A stretch of 64,000 nt of DNA from Candidatus Thiodiazotropha sp. LNASS1 (GTDB lineage: Bacteria > Pseudomonadota > Gammaproteobacteria > Chromatiales > Chromatiaceae): assembly GCF_964212655.1 (NCBI RefSeq), contig NZ_OZ156465.1, positions 2,046,001 through 2,110,000 of the forward strand, in the 5' to 3' direction. Positions within the stretch are counted from its first letter, which is position 1. Each line of letters begins with the position of its first letter. This document shows, one piece after another, positions 39,475 to 46,798 of the stretch. A program made the position numbers and the translations under genes. The notes below the pieces were generated by a model, which was not told the DNA's origin, did not search any database, and saw only the letters and a list, made by a program, of their open reading frames with translations.

Positions 39475-39508
39475 TTAGGGCCTGTCAATACTAATCCGAT
39501 AGGCTCTG
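39475..39508 (+). repeat. Copy of a dispersed intergenic repeat
   Basis: AGGGCCTGTCAATACTAATCC followed by GATAGG closely matches the sequence after the palindrome at 6605-6626 and the minus-strand copy at 8931-8957. No coding function. Confidence 0.55.
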
Positions 39509-39607
39509 CTGCATGAGAGTGTAGCCGCTTATCGATAGAATAAAAGCCCACAATCAACCAAGTTACGCAAACACCAAAGCAGCTTGTTTATCAATGTTCT
39601 GGGCCTC

Positions 39608-39635
39608 TCGTTCCCATGCATGAGCGTGGGAACGA
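39608..39635. repeat. Inverted repeat, 9-bp arms
   Basis: TCGTTCCCA at 39608-39616 pairs with TGGGAACGA at 39627-39635 around a ten-base loop. Similar GTTCCCA...TGGGAAC hairpins are common short repeats in gammaproteobacterial intergenic DNA. It lies just past the 3' end of the membrane-protein gene. Confidence 0.6.
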
Positions 39636-39663
39636 TATCGGGTAACGACGAGCACTGACGCGG

Positions 39664-40818
39664 TTAGTACAGATCATTCAACGTCGTTCTTAGCAGCTTG
39701 GTAAAACGTTGCGTGTCACGCGCCCCATCACTACGATAGGCCAGCACGCTTTCACCATCGAGCAGCTCAACCAGACGCTGCTCAGTCTTGACAGCATCCG
39801 CATTAGTAACAGGCAGTGCGGAGATTTTCTCAAGTGCATCGTACTGGCCGACAAGAATGGTTCTTTGACGATATTTTTCCCTTAGATTTTCCAACTCCCA
39901 GAGCAGACCCTCCCCCGGGCTGGAGACGTCGATCAAGATCACAGCAGAAACATCGGCGAACTGCCTGACAACCGCTTGCCATATGGCCGAGTTGACACGT
40001 ACCACCACCAGGCGCGGTGCAAATATCTTTCTGCTCAACTTCAGCACGTTGTCTATCACTGGCTTGATCTGACTCGCATCACCTATCTTTTTGGATTGAT
40101 TCTCTTCGGCCTTTTTATATGAGCTAAACGATCGCCACGAAAACAGCACCCCGGCACCCAGGAAAGCGACCAGCATCATAACCAGGCCGCCGACGATCAA
40201 TCCCAAGATTATGGTCATCACGAAAAGACCGATTATTTGACCGATGAACTCTTTGACACCACCCCCACGATTGTTTGTCCGCAAGTCACCAACGATATCC
40301 CCTATGTAGTCTGTGAATCCGCCACCAAACAACCAGAGCAAACCTGTAACGACCGCAGCCAGTAAAATCCATCGCAAAAAACCGAGGATTCTTCCCTGGG
40401 TCTCATTACCGAGGACCGGCGCGACCTCACTGTCATCCAGAGTCACCAGGCGCCATCGCTGCCCCATGGCGGATGCCGCCGCAAAACTCAGTGCCTCGGT
40501 TGCCTCGTCATAGCCAAAACGGCGCAGAAAAAGCACCAGCCGCCTGCGACCCCGAATCAACCTGAGACCCAATGTCAGACCGACAACGGCAATCACCGTA
40601 GCAATGAGAAAGACAACAGCCTGATCCGATTCCATGTCGGGGAAATCAGCATTGTGCGACAGGATCGATACAATAACGGCAATGACAAACATGAGCGGCA
40701 GACTCGATGCCGCGAGACCTGCCACGAACAAAAGTGCTCCGAGCAGTTGGGTCAGTTTACGGCGGGTGTTGCGAAAAAAACCATGCTGCGCGGGAGTTGT
40801 GATGATATGGAATGACAT
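39664..40818 (-). CDS. Membrane protein with split TIR/Rossmann-like region
   Basis: A 384-residue protein of unnamed family. Hydrophobic segments are at about 24-52, 68-88, 145-165 and 190-228. Between the second and third lies VLFLRRFGYDEATEALSFA then WRLVTLDDSEVAP (95-134). After the fourth comes LVVVRVNSAIWQAVVRQF and SAVILIDVSSPGEGLLWELE (270-310), with IL/VG strands following. The FLRRFG...VVTLDD and W...V...a..vilDvs...WEle pattern recalls TIR-like or related nucleotide-binding folds, with Glu308 or Glu310 as a possible key acid. This is inference; the family's biochemistry is unknown. The gene is divergent from a GAF/TIR-like gene. Confidence 0.6.
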   Translation of the reverse strand: MSFHIITTPAQHGFFRNTRRKLTQLLGALLFVAGLAASSLPLMFVIAVIVSILSHNADFPDMESDQAVVFLIATVIAVVGLTLGLRLIRGRRRLVLFLRRFGYDEATEALSFAAASAMGQRWRLVTLDDSEVAPVLGNETQGRILGFLRWILLAAVVTGLLWLFGGGFTDYIGDIVGDLRTNNRGGGVKEFIGQIIGLFVMTIILGLIVGGLVMMLVAFLGAGVLFSWRSFSSYKKAEENQSKKIGDASQIKPVIDNVLKLSRKIFAPRLVVVRVNSAIWQAVVRQFADVSAVILIDVSSPGEGLLWELENLREKYRQRTILVGQYDALEKISALPVTNADAVKTEQRLVELLDGESVLAYRSDGARDTQRFTKLLRTTLNDLY

Positions 40819-41255
40819 AAAAGTCCATTTTCAGTTTTTTATCGATGAATTCGGTATTCCACAGAAAACCGGGTTTGAGTGCAATTCATCCTTATTTCGG
40901 CAATCCATTCCCAACATACCCCACATACCACCCCTAACCACTACCCAACTGATCAGACTCACCTTACATGCCTGATGTTACGGTGCGGCTGAAGAAAACC
41001 ATGAATAAAACCGGGTCAGAGAGTAATGCGCCATCTCCCCCATGACCAGCACAAGGTGATACATAGAGTATCAACGACCGACATTGTTGGATTATTTCTC
41101 GTTACCACACTCCTATCCGGAACGAGACAAGATGGAGCAAAGTATCTCTATCTTTGGCTTCATGATGATTTGGTAAACTACAATATTGTTATAGTTGGTA
41201 CGAATCTCAATAATCAAAAAGTTATATCAATACAGAATAAAATATCGAGGCAGTC
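40819..41255. other. Divergent intergenic region, AT-rich on the right
   Basis: Separates two divergent genes. The right third (about 41160-41255) is markedly AT-rich compared with the rest of the window and probably holds the promoter for the GAF/TIR-like gene. A 77-codon frame at 41026-41259 ends in an ATGA overlap with that gene but has a poor ribosome site and unconvincing composition, so I leave it as doubtful. Confidence 0.4.
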
Positions 41256-42365
41256 ATGAGCAGTTCATTCGGAGAGCAACTGATTCAGTTCGCCTATGCG
41301 GTGGATTACATAGACGCAACCAGTTTCAACCGCATACGACAACTGGTGGATAACTACACTCGGAACACCCTCAACATCACTGTAACCAGGTTCATGGTCA
41401 CATCACGCATCGGCAATGAAATCGGGCTGATTCCACATAAGCACGCAACCATGGGGAAGTACAGTACCATGCCGGTTCGTGACTCGCGCGGACGCGTCGC
41501 CAGCCAGACGGCATTTGCCTTTCTCTACAACAAGCGACTCTGGATTGTCAGCGCCAATCCATCTGAGCCATTACTGCCAAAATGCCGCAGCTATCGTGAT
41601 CTGTGGAGTAAATCCAAAGGCATTCCGAAGTACATCAAACCCACCAACGACCCGATCAAGACCTCCATCATCATCCCCCTTAAAGATGAAAACGGTAATG
41701 TGTTTGGGGTATTCAATTTCGAGACAGTCGAGCGGCTGGATATCACCAAGGCCGCAAAACAGGAACTCACGATCATTGCAGATGCCATGGCCATTGCCTA
41801 TCGCACACATTCAATCACAAAAGCCAGGAACCTGTTTACCGGCAATGCGATTGATGAACTCAATAAAATACTCCAGCACCCCCTGCCAAAACTGACCAAG
41901 CCGAATATCTTTCTGGCCTCTTCGACCAATGCGGAAAGCGATGTAATCAGTACGATAAAAAAGATCTTTCTCGAAAAGGAGTACCTGGACAAGTTCAATC
42001 AAATCTATTGGAAAGACATTCACCGGCCGGGAAATATCAACATGCAGCTGTTGAACGAACTCGGGACATGCCGCTACGGCGTCTGTTACCTCTCGGAGAG
42101 AATCCCCGATGCACAGCCCGCCCTTTATCAAGACAATCCAAATGTGGTGTTTGAAGCCGGAATGCTGCATGGACGCAGCGATGCCAATTCACCAACCCCT
42201 GCCAGCTGGATACCTATTCGCGAAAAAAACTCAACCGATGCACCCTTCGATTTTGCTTCTGAACGAATGATCATCGTTCCGAGGCAGAACGGCCGACTGC
42301 AGGTATCGCAGTTTAAGACAATGTTTCGTAACCGACTGGATGCTTTGATCGGCACTAAGAAGTGA
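41256..42365 (+). CDS. GAF domain fused to a TIR-like nucleotide-binding domain
   Basis: A 369-residue soluble protein. Residues about 20-190 form a GAF-like sensor: the closing strand-helix IKTSIIIPLKDENGNVFGVF then NFETVERLDITKAAKQELTI is diagnostic. Residues about 215-365 match the TIR-like domain of the predicted nucleotide-binding family also seen in CBASS effectors. The landmarks are NIFLASSTNAESDVISTIKK, YWKDIHRPGNINMQLLNEL, CRYGVCYLSERIP and DNPNVVFEAGMLHGR, where Glu300 takes the place of the catalytic Glu. The C-terminal VSQFKTMFRNRL also fits. A sensor-gated NADase or nucleotide-binding effector is inferred. GAGG lies five bases before the ATG. Alternative: a regulatory nucleotide sensor without hydrolase activity. 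Confidence 0.75.
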   Translation: MSSSFGEQLIQFAYAVDYIDATSFNRIRQLVDNYTRNTLNITVTRFMVTSRIGNEIGLIPHKHATMGKYSTMPVRDSRGRVASQTAFAFLYNKRLWIVSANPSEPLLPKCRSYRDLWSKSKGIPKYIKPTNDPIKTSIIIPLKDENGNVFGVFNFETVERLDITKAAKQELTIIADAMAIAYRTHSITKARNLFTGNAIDELNKILQHPLPKLTKPNIFLASSTNAESDVISTIKKIFLEKEYLDKFNQIYWKDIHRPGNINMQLLNELGTCRYGVCYLSERIPDAQPALYQDNPNVVFEAGMLHGRSDANSPTPASWIPIREKNSTDAPFDFASERMIIVPRQNGRLQVSQFKTMFRNRLDALIGTKK

Positions 42366-42368
42366 TGG

Positions 42369-42407
42369 GCTGTCGAACCAGGTTTGTTTGGTGTCGTAGG
42401 TCCGAAC
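42369..42407 (+). repeat. Diverged copy of the tRNA-Lys-linked repeat
   Basis: CTGTCGAACCAGGTTTGTTT followed by GGTGTCGTAGGTCCGAACC matches the segment CTGTCGAACCTGGCTTGTTT then GAAGTCGTAGG of the 178-bp tandem array about 2 kb away. It sits right after the GAF/TIR-like stop codon. Confidence 0.65.
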
Positions 42408-42511
42408 CATCTATGTAGAAGATTAAACCCCCCGATCGCATAGGTCCGGGCTACGAGATTGTGATTGGTGGACCATGCACTCTTAATGATCTCTAGCTAT
42501 AAATGACACAA

Positions 42512-42545
42512 CAAATAAGGGGTACGGCATAGGCCGTACCCCAGA
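42512..42545 (-). terminator. Terminator of the octaheme cytochrome gene
   Basis: GGGGTACGGC (42519-42528) and GCCGTACCCC (42533-42542) form a perfect ten-pair stem with an ATAG loop. On the minus strand a T-rich tail (TTATTTGTT) follows. It may also stop transcripts from the plus strand. Confidence 0.75.
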
Positions 42546-42576
42546 TTATTGATAACCACGACTCTCCGGATTGCGC

Positions 42577-44034
42577 TTATTTCGCTGCCATCTTCTTCGA
42601 ATCGTGCTCGGCACGCATCCGTTTGGCTTCTTCAAGTATGGTATTGACCGCCGTTTTCAATGGCGCCCAGCCATACCAGTGCATGTAGTCGTTACTGGCG
42701 TGGAAAGCGCCCTGGAAGGTCCGTTGGCGATACTCCAGCATGATCAGGTAGAGTTCCTGTTCGATGCTGGTCTTAGCCTCATAATATTGGAGTAGATCAG
42801 GCGCGTATTTCCAGCCTTCCGGTTTCTCCAAAATACCATCCTTGTAGAGCGCCTGCACAGCCGTAATGGCCTTGGCGAACTCGTGATCGGCCGCTTTGAT
42901 TATCTCATCGGAGGCCTTGAAGTGCTCGTTAACGAATCCTTGTGCGTGGCACTTGTTGCAAGTCGCCTTCATCTTCTTGCGCTCGACATTGAATGCCTCG
43001 GGACCCCGCGCGGCTTGACCCTGCACGACGATTTCGATAAAGCGTTCTGTGGGTTGCAACGATGCATCGAGAATACCGGCGGCCTGCAGAATCAACGCCC
43101 GGTCAAAGGTCCACTGCGGATCGTCGTCAACATCCATATAGTGACCCGAGGGTAGTAACCCGGCCAGTTTCGTCAGCGGCTCTTTGAGAGAGGGTGCTAC
43201 ATCGATCAGCGCCAGCACGTTCTCCTTGGTGGGGATGCGCAGTCCCAGGAAACCCCACGCGGTGCGCACCTCATGATCGCCTTCACTCAGATGGCAGGTC
43301 TGACAGGTGGGGGCACGACCGCCTTCATTTACATGCCCTTCAATCTGCCACACGATACCGTGCTTGGCGGAGGTATACATCTCCCACTGGGGATGGTCGA
43401 AGCCCATGTGGCAGTTGGAGCAGGCGCGCGGATCCATGGCTTCCGATGCCTTGAAACTATGGCGGGTGTGGCAGGCATCGCATTGCGCGTTACCATAGCG
43501 ATAGGTTGCCGCCTCTTTGCCACCATCTCTCTTCACATCGCCCATATTACCCTGCGTTACCGCAAGCAGTCCTTTCTCACCGATTTTGTGGCATCCGGAA
43601 CAGCCGCGATAACCTTGTTCGGTGATTGATCCGGGCTGTCCATGCCAGGCGATCTGAGACTTCATCGCCAACCAAGCCAAATTGTGTTTGCCGTCTCTGT
43701 GTTGACGCGCCTGTTTTTTGTGGCATTCGCCACAAATTTCCGGGGTGGGCATACTCGCCTTTTCAACGTCATCCATGGTCTTATGATCCACACCGTGGCA
43801 GTCGTGACAGCGGACCTCATCTTCCACTTTCTTGGTATTCGCATGCGGCCCTTCCATGTGCTGCTTGACGATACCCGGGTTGACGTTGATATGGCAGCCG
43901 ACACAGTCGGCTTGAGCCATCTGGTCTTCATCCAGTGTCTTTGCGGGCGAGTCGGCCGCTAAAGTCAGGCCGTTGAGTCCAAAGAAAAGCAGGGCGGCGG
44001 CAACAGAGGGTAATAGAAGTCGACGGCGTTTCAT
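42577..44034 (-). CDS. Octaheme c-type cytochrome, HAO-like
   Basis: A 485-residue periplasmic multihaem protein. The signal peptide is residues 1-27 (LLLPSVAAALLFFGLNGLTLA). Eight CxxCH sites are present: CVGCH, CHDCH, CGECH, CSGCH, CDACH, CSNCH, CQTCH and CNKCH. The last stands far from the others and is followed by a long helical domain with YRQRTFQGAFHASNDYMHWYG. This layout belongs to the hydroxylamine oxidoreductase-related octaheme family, which includes enzymes acting on hydroxylamine, hydrazine or nitrite. I cannot tell whether the cross-linking Tyr of true HAO is present, so reaction and direction are open. No cytochrome partner genes (c554, cM552) are adjacent. The start is the ATG after GGAGAAAAGGTG; a GTG sits one codon upstream. 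Confidence 0.9.
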   Translation of the reverse strand: MKRRRLLLPSVAAALLFFGLNGLTLAADSPAKTLDEDQMAQADCVGCHINVNPGIVKQHMEGPHANTKKVEDEVRCHDCHGVDHKTMDDVEKASMPTPEICGECHKKQARQHRDGKHNLAWLAMKSQIAWHGQPGSITEQGYRGCSGCHKIGEKGLLAVTQGNMGDVKRDGGKEAATYRYGNAQCDACHTRHSFKASEAMDPRACSNCHMGFDHPQWEMYTSAKHGIVWQIEGHVNEGGRAPTCQTCHLSEGDHEVRTAWGFLGLRIPTKENVLALIDVAPSLKEPLTKLAGLLPSGHYMDVDDDPQWTFDRALILQAAGILDASLQPTERFIEIVVQGQAARGPEAFNVERKKMKATCNKCHAQGFVNEHFKASDEIIKAADHEFAKAITAVQALYKDGILEKPEGWKYAPDLLQYYEAKTSIEQELYLIMLEYRQRTFQGAFHASNDYMHWYGWAPLKTAVNTILEEAKRMRAEHDSKKMAAK

Positions 44035-44178
44035 CACCTTTTCTCCAGTTAGTTGACTATTGCTTTTTATTAGGAACTAGCCAAAAACTGCTAGGATCAG
44101 TTCCCCGGTCCCAAGAGGAGTGAAACTGCTGACAACCTCTCAAGTCTTGTCAAGCAAGTAAGGTTTCTTATATCGATG

Positions 44179-44209
44179 AATTAAAAAATCACCTCAGGAT
44201 TTTTTAATT
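44179..44209. repeat. AT-rich 12-bp inverted repeat upstream of octaheme gene
   Basis: AATTAAAAAATC at 44179-44190 and GATTTTTTAATT at 44198-44209 are perfect inverse copies with a seven-base loop. Located about 150 bases upstream of the octaheme start, it may be an operator or a leader hairpin. Confidence 0.6.
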
Positions 44210-44243
44210 ACCTAAAAGTAATAGGGGAATTGGCCAGAAAGGC

Positions 44244-44259
44244 TTTGACATAAGTCAAA
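44244..44259. promoter_or_regulatory. FNR/DNR-family-like palindrome
   Basis: TTTGACATAAGTCAAA is a perfect palindrome of the TTGAC-N4-GTCAA form used by CRP/FNR-superfamily regulators. About 210 bases upstream of the octaheme cytochrome, it suggests oxygen- or NO-responsive control. No such regulator gene is in the window. Confidence 0.5.
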
Positions 44260-44345
44260 TCCTGAAAGATCGAAACTAGGCTACGACTCCACTTCACTGT
44301 TAAAGGCGTTTACTGTGCGATTACATCTCATGTCTTTACTATGAT

Positions 44346-45030
44346 TGGCCATGTAGGACAACCCGGCTGTACCTCGCCCTTCGGGTCGCGGTCGCTTTGC
44401 TCAACTGTCAAACCTAGCTTGTTTGAAGTCGTAGGTTTGAATCCCCTTTAGAAATAAAAAACCCGAACTGCTAGGTTCGGGTTTTCTATTAGAGCTTGGT
44501 GGGCCATGTAGGATTACTCGGCTTCGCCTCGCCCTTCGGGCCGCGGTCGCTGCGCTCCCACGTTCAGCCTCGCTTTGCTCGACTGTCGAACCTGGCTTGT
44601 TTGAAGTCGTAGGTTTGAATCCCCTTTAGAAATAAAAAACCCGAACTGCTAGGTTCGGGTTTTCTATTAGAGCTTGGTGGGCCATGTAGGATTACTCGGC
44701 TTCGCCTCGCCCTTCGGGCCGCGGTCGCTGCGCTCCCACGTTCAGCCTCGCTTTGCTCGACTGTCGAACCTGGCTTGATTGAAGTCGTAGGTTCGAATCC
44801 CCTTTAGAAATAAAAAACCCGAACTGCTAGGTTCGGGTTTTCTATTAGAGCTTGGTGGGCCATGTAGGATTACTCGGCTTCGCCTCGCCCTTCGGGCCGC
44901 GGTCGCTGCGCTCCCACGTTCAGCCTCGCTTTGCTCGACTGTCGAACCTGGCTTGATTGAAGTCGTAGGTTCGAATCCCCTTCAGAAATAAAAAACCCGA
45001 ACTGCTAGGTTCGGGTTTTCTATTAGAGCT
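44346..45030. repeat. 178-bp tandem repeats built on the tRNA-Lys 3' end and terminator
   Basis: The string GAAATAAAAAACCCGAACTG starts at 44451, 44629 and 44807, and again with one change upstream at 44985, exactly 178 bases apart. Each unit has a bidirectional terminator hairpin, then TGGTGGGCCATGTAGGATT (the tRNA-Lys 3' 19 bases including CCA on the minus strand), a GC-rich stretch, and TCGTAGGTT(T/C)GAATCC in opposite orientation. The first unit is diverged; the others are nearly identical, implying recent amplification. The last runs into the intact tRNA-Lys gene. Confidence 0.92.
44988..45019 (-). terminator. Terminator of the tRNA cluster
   Basis: AACCCGAAC pairs with GTTCGGGTT around TGCTAG. 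On the minus strand TTTTTT follows the stem. It begins about 12 bases after the tRNA-Lys CCA. Further copies occur at about 44810-44841, 44632-44663 and 44454-44485 in the tandem array. Confidence 0.92.
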
Positions 45031-45106
45031 TGGTGGGCCATGTAGGATTCGAACCTACGACCAATGGATTAAGAGTCCACTGCTCTACCAGCTGAGCTAA
45101 TGGCCC
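45031..45106 (-). tRNA. tRNA-Lys (CTT)
   Basis: Cloverleaf on the minus strand: acceptor GGGCCAT/ATGGCCC, D arm AGCTCAGCTGGTAGAGC, anticodon loop CTCTTAA, T arm TAGGTTCGAATCCTA, and encoded CCA. 76 nt. It is the last gene of the cluster and its 3' end has been copied into the tandem array downstream. Confidence 0.96.
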
Positions 45107-45148
45107 ATGAGCTGTTTGTCCCCATGTGAAATGGAGTGCTTGCGATAA

Positions 45149-45225
45149 TGGGGTGGACGATGGGTCTCGAACCCACGACCGCCGGAACCACAATCCGGAG
45201 CTCTACCAACTGAGCTACGTCCACC
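45149..45225 (-). tRNA. tRNA-His (GTG)
   Basis: Minus-strand cloverleaf with the extra G at position -1 opposite C73, acceptor GTGGACG/CGTCCAC, anticodon loop TTGTGGT, T arm GTGGGTTCGAGACCCAT, encoded CCA. 77 nt. Confidence 0.96.
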
Positions 45226-45273
45226 ATTGACCGTTTCCATCCGGCTGCAATACTGCAACCTGTCCCGCAGATT

Positions 45274-45646
45274 TGGCACGCCCGGCAGGACTCGAACCTG
45301 CTACCCTCGGCTTAGCTTACCAACTACGTCTTTCGACGCCCCCGCAGGGTTTGTGGTCTGGACTATCTCTTCACCGTCTCAGGTGTCGCACGTATAGTCT
45401 CTACGGATCCCCTCTGCATCTGTCGTAACCCGCGGTCACAGACAGATCCGGTTGCCTATCCAGCATAATATGGCTGGTTCAACCAAAGGTTTCCTCGGGA
45501 TTGCCATCAGCACAACCTGTTAAGGTTTCCCCGATACAGTGCGATCCACTTTATGAGTTGCATTCCTCATAAAGGCTCCTGATTGCACATAACCTGGGCC
45601 ATGTGCGCTCAAAGGCCGATGCTCTATCCAAATGAGCTACGGGCGC
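45274..45646 (-). tRNA. tRNA-Arg (TCT) interrupted by a group I intron
   Basis: The 5' exon (45612-45646) gives GCGCCCGTAGCTCATTTGGA and the D arm, ending CATCGGCCTT. The 3' exon (45274-45315) starts CTAAGCCGAGGG and ends with a T arm, CGGGCGT and encoded GCCA. Joined, they form a 77-nt cloverleaf with anticodon stem TCGGC/GCCGA and loop CTTCTAA, so the anticodon is TCT. The intron follows U34. The joint was chosen because it gives a seven-base loop, a U at the 5' splice site and G as the last intron base, all required for group I splicing. Confidence 0.9.
45316..45611 (-). ncRNA. Group I intron in tRNA-Arg
   Basis: 296 nt between the two tRNA halves, with no open reading frame for a homing endonuclease. 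Core elements on the minus strand: GGCAATCCCGAGG (P/Q-type), GTAGAGACTATACG (R) and AAGAGATAGTCCAGACC (S). GACTAT pairs with ATAGTC to form P7. A CTTTATGAG/CTCATAAAG nine-pair hairpin and a terminal CGTC-GAAA-GACG GNRA hairpin are visible, and the last base is G. This resembles subgroup IC3 introns of bacterial tRNA-Leu, tRNA-Arg and tRNA-Ile genes. I did not find a clean P1 guide pairing. Confidence 0.87.
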
Positions 45647-45653
45647 AGAAAAC

Positions 45654-45730
45654 TGGTCGGGGTAGAGAGATTCGAACTCCCGACATCCTGCTCCCAAAGC
45701 AGGCGCGCTACCAGACTGCGCTATACCCCG
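45654..45730 (-). tRNA. tRNA-Pro (TGG)
   Basis: Minus-strand cloverleaf: acceptor CGGGGTA, D arm GCGCAGTCTGGTAGCGC, anticodon loop TTTGGGA, T arm GGGAGTTCGAATCTCTC, encoded CCA. 77 nt. First gene of the Pro-Arg-His-Lys cluster. Confidence 0.96.
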
Positions 45731-45895
45731 AAAATCATCCCAAAAGTATATCCCTACACCCTGGGTGAGCAAAGGGGGGGAATAATACTGACGATGCCCC
45801 TTCAGGTCAATGGTGGCGGGCATTGCGCACTGACAGTTGGTTCAGCTTTCTGTATCATCCCCATCCTGATTTCAATAAGACACCCGGGAACACCC

Positions 45896-46756
45896 ATGAG
45901 TGCGCAGATTCTCGACGGCAAGGCCATCGCGGCCGATCTCAGGCAACAGATCAAATGGAGCGTTGAACAACGCGTGGCGGCGGGTTTACGCCGACCCGGT
46001 CTGGCGGTGGTTCTGGTGGGGGACAATCCCGCATCCCAGGTCTATGTAAGGAATAAGCGAAAATCCTGTGACGAGGTCGGATTCCACTCCGTCTCTCATG
46101 ATCTTCCTGCCTCGACCACCCAGGACGAACTGTTGGCGCTGATCGACCGGCTTAATGAAGATGAAGCGATCGACGGCATTCTGGTGCAACTACCCCTGCC
46201 GGAACAGATCGATGAAGAGGCCGTCATCGAGCGCATACTGCCGACCAAGGATGTGGACGGTTTCCATCCCTACAATGTCGGGCGCCTGGTGCTGCGCATG
46301 CCCCTGCTGCGCTCCTGCACCCCCAAGGGGATCATGACCCTGCTGGCGAAAACCGGTCAGAAGCTGGAGGGACTCGATGCGGTCATCATCGGCCAGTCCA
46401 ACATCGTCGGCCGTCCCATGGCCCTGGAACTGCTGGCGGCGCGCTGCACCATCACGGTCTGCCACAGCCGCACCAAGGACCTGGCGGAGAAGGCGCGCAA
46501 TGCGGACATCCTGGTGGTCGCCATCGGTCGCGCGGAGTATGTGCCGGGGGATTGGGTCAAACAGGGCGCCATCGTCATCGATGTGGGCATGAACCGCAAT
46601 GAGGACGGCAAGTTGGTGGGGGACGTGGATTTCGAGTCAGCGAGTGAAAGGGCCAGCTGGATCACGCCGGTACCCGGCGGGGTTGGACCGATGACCATTG
46701 TGACCCTGTTGGAGAATACCCTTCAGGCGGCGGAGCTGCACAGCTCAACAAAATAG
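45896..46756 (+). CDS. folD: Methylenetetrahydrofolate dehydrogenase / cyclohydrolase
   Basis: Bifunctional cytoplasmic enzyme interconverting 5,10-methylene-, methenyl- and 10-formyl-THF with NADP. The 286 residues start [16 protein letters not shown]. They contain [20 protein letters not shown] (with the catalytic Lys), [46 protein letters not shown] and [12 protein letters not shown]. The frame stays open upstream through the tRNA region, but the ATG at 45896 gives the family start. Its product pool feeds metF upstream in the window. Confidence 0.98.
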   Translation: MSAQILDGKAIAADLRQQIKWSVEQRVAAGLRRPGLAVVLVGDNPASQVYVRNKRKSCDEVGFHSVSHDLPASTTQDELLALIDRLNEDEAIDGILVQLPLPEQIDEEAVIERILPTKDVDGFHPYNVGRLVLRMPLLRSCTPKGIMTLLAKTGQKLEGLDAVIIGQSNIVGRPMALELLAARCTITVCHSRTKDLAEKARNADILVVAIGRAEYVPGDWVKQGAIVIDVGMNRNEDGKLVGDVDFESASERASWITPVPGGVGPMTIVTLLENTLQAAELHSSTK

Positions 46757-46772
46757 CTTCATCATGGCCAAA

Positions 46773-46792
46773 CGGTGCGGCTTGCCGCACCG
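46773..46792. terminator. Convergent hairpin between folD and cysS
   Basis: CGGTGCGG and CCGCACCG pair around CTTG, eight pairs. No strong U-run follows on either side, so it may aid rather than ensure termination. Confidence 0.55.
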
Positions 46793-46798
46793 ATAAAC

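Noticed and set aside
41026-41259. 77-codon frame ending in an ATGA overlap with the GAF/TIR-like gene
   Set aside because: Poor ribosome site, AT-rich promoter-like second half and no recognisable fold; the overlap may be chance.
44346-45030. CRISPR array
   Set aside because: Units are 178 bp and nearly identical throughout, with no variable spacers; they are tandem duplications tied to tRNA-Lys.
45316-45611. Group II intron or inserted mobile gene in tRNA-Arg
   Set aside because: Group I P7 and R/S elements and a terminal G are present; there is no GUGYG start, domain V or reverse transcriptase.
45274-45646. tRNA-Lys(TTT) or tRNA-Arg(CCT) as identity of the split tRNA
   Set aside because: Lys would need an intron ending in C, and CCT is not encoded by either exon; only TCT fits both loop and splice-site rules.
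45551-45823. 90-codon minus-strand frame across the tRNA-Pro and intron region
   Set aside because: It reads through two tRNA genes and an intron, so it is not a protein gene.
45632-45895. N-terminal extension of folD
   Set aside because: The extra codons translate the antisense of tRNA-Pro; the family start is the ATG at 45896.
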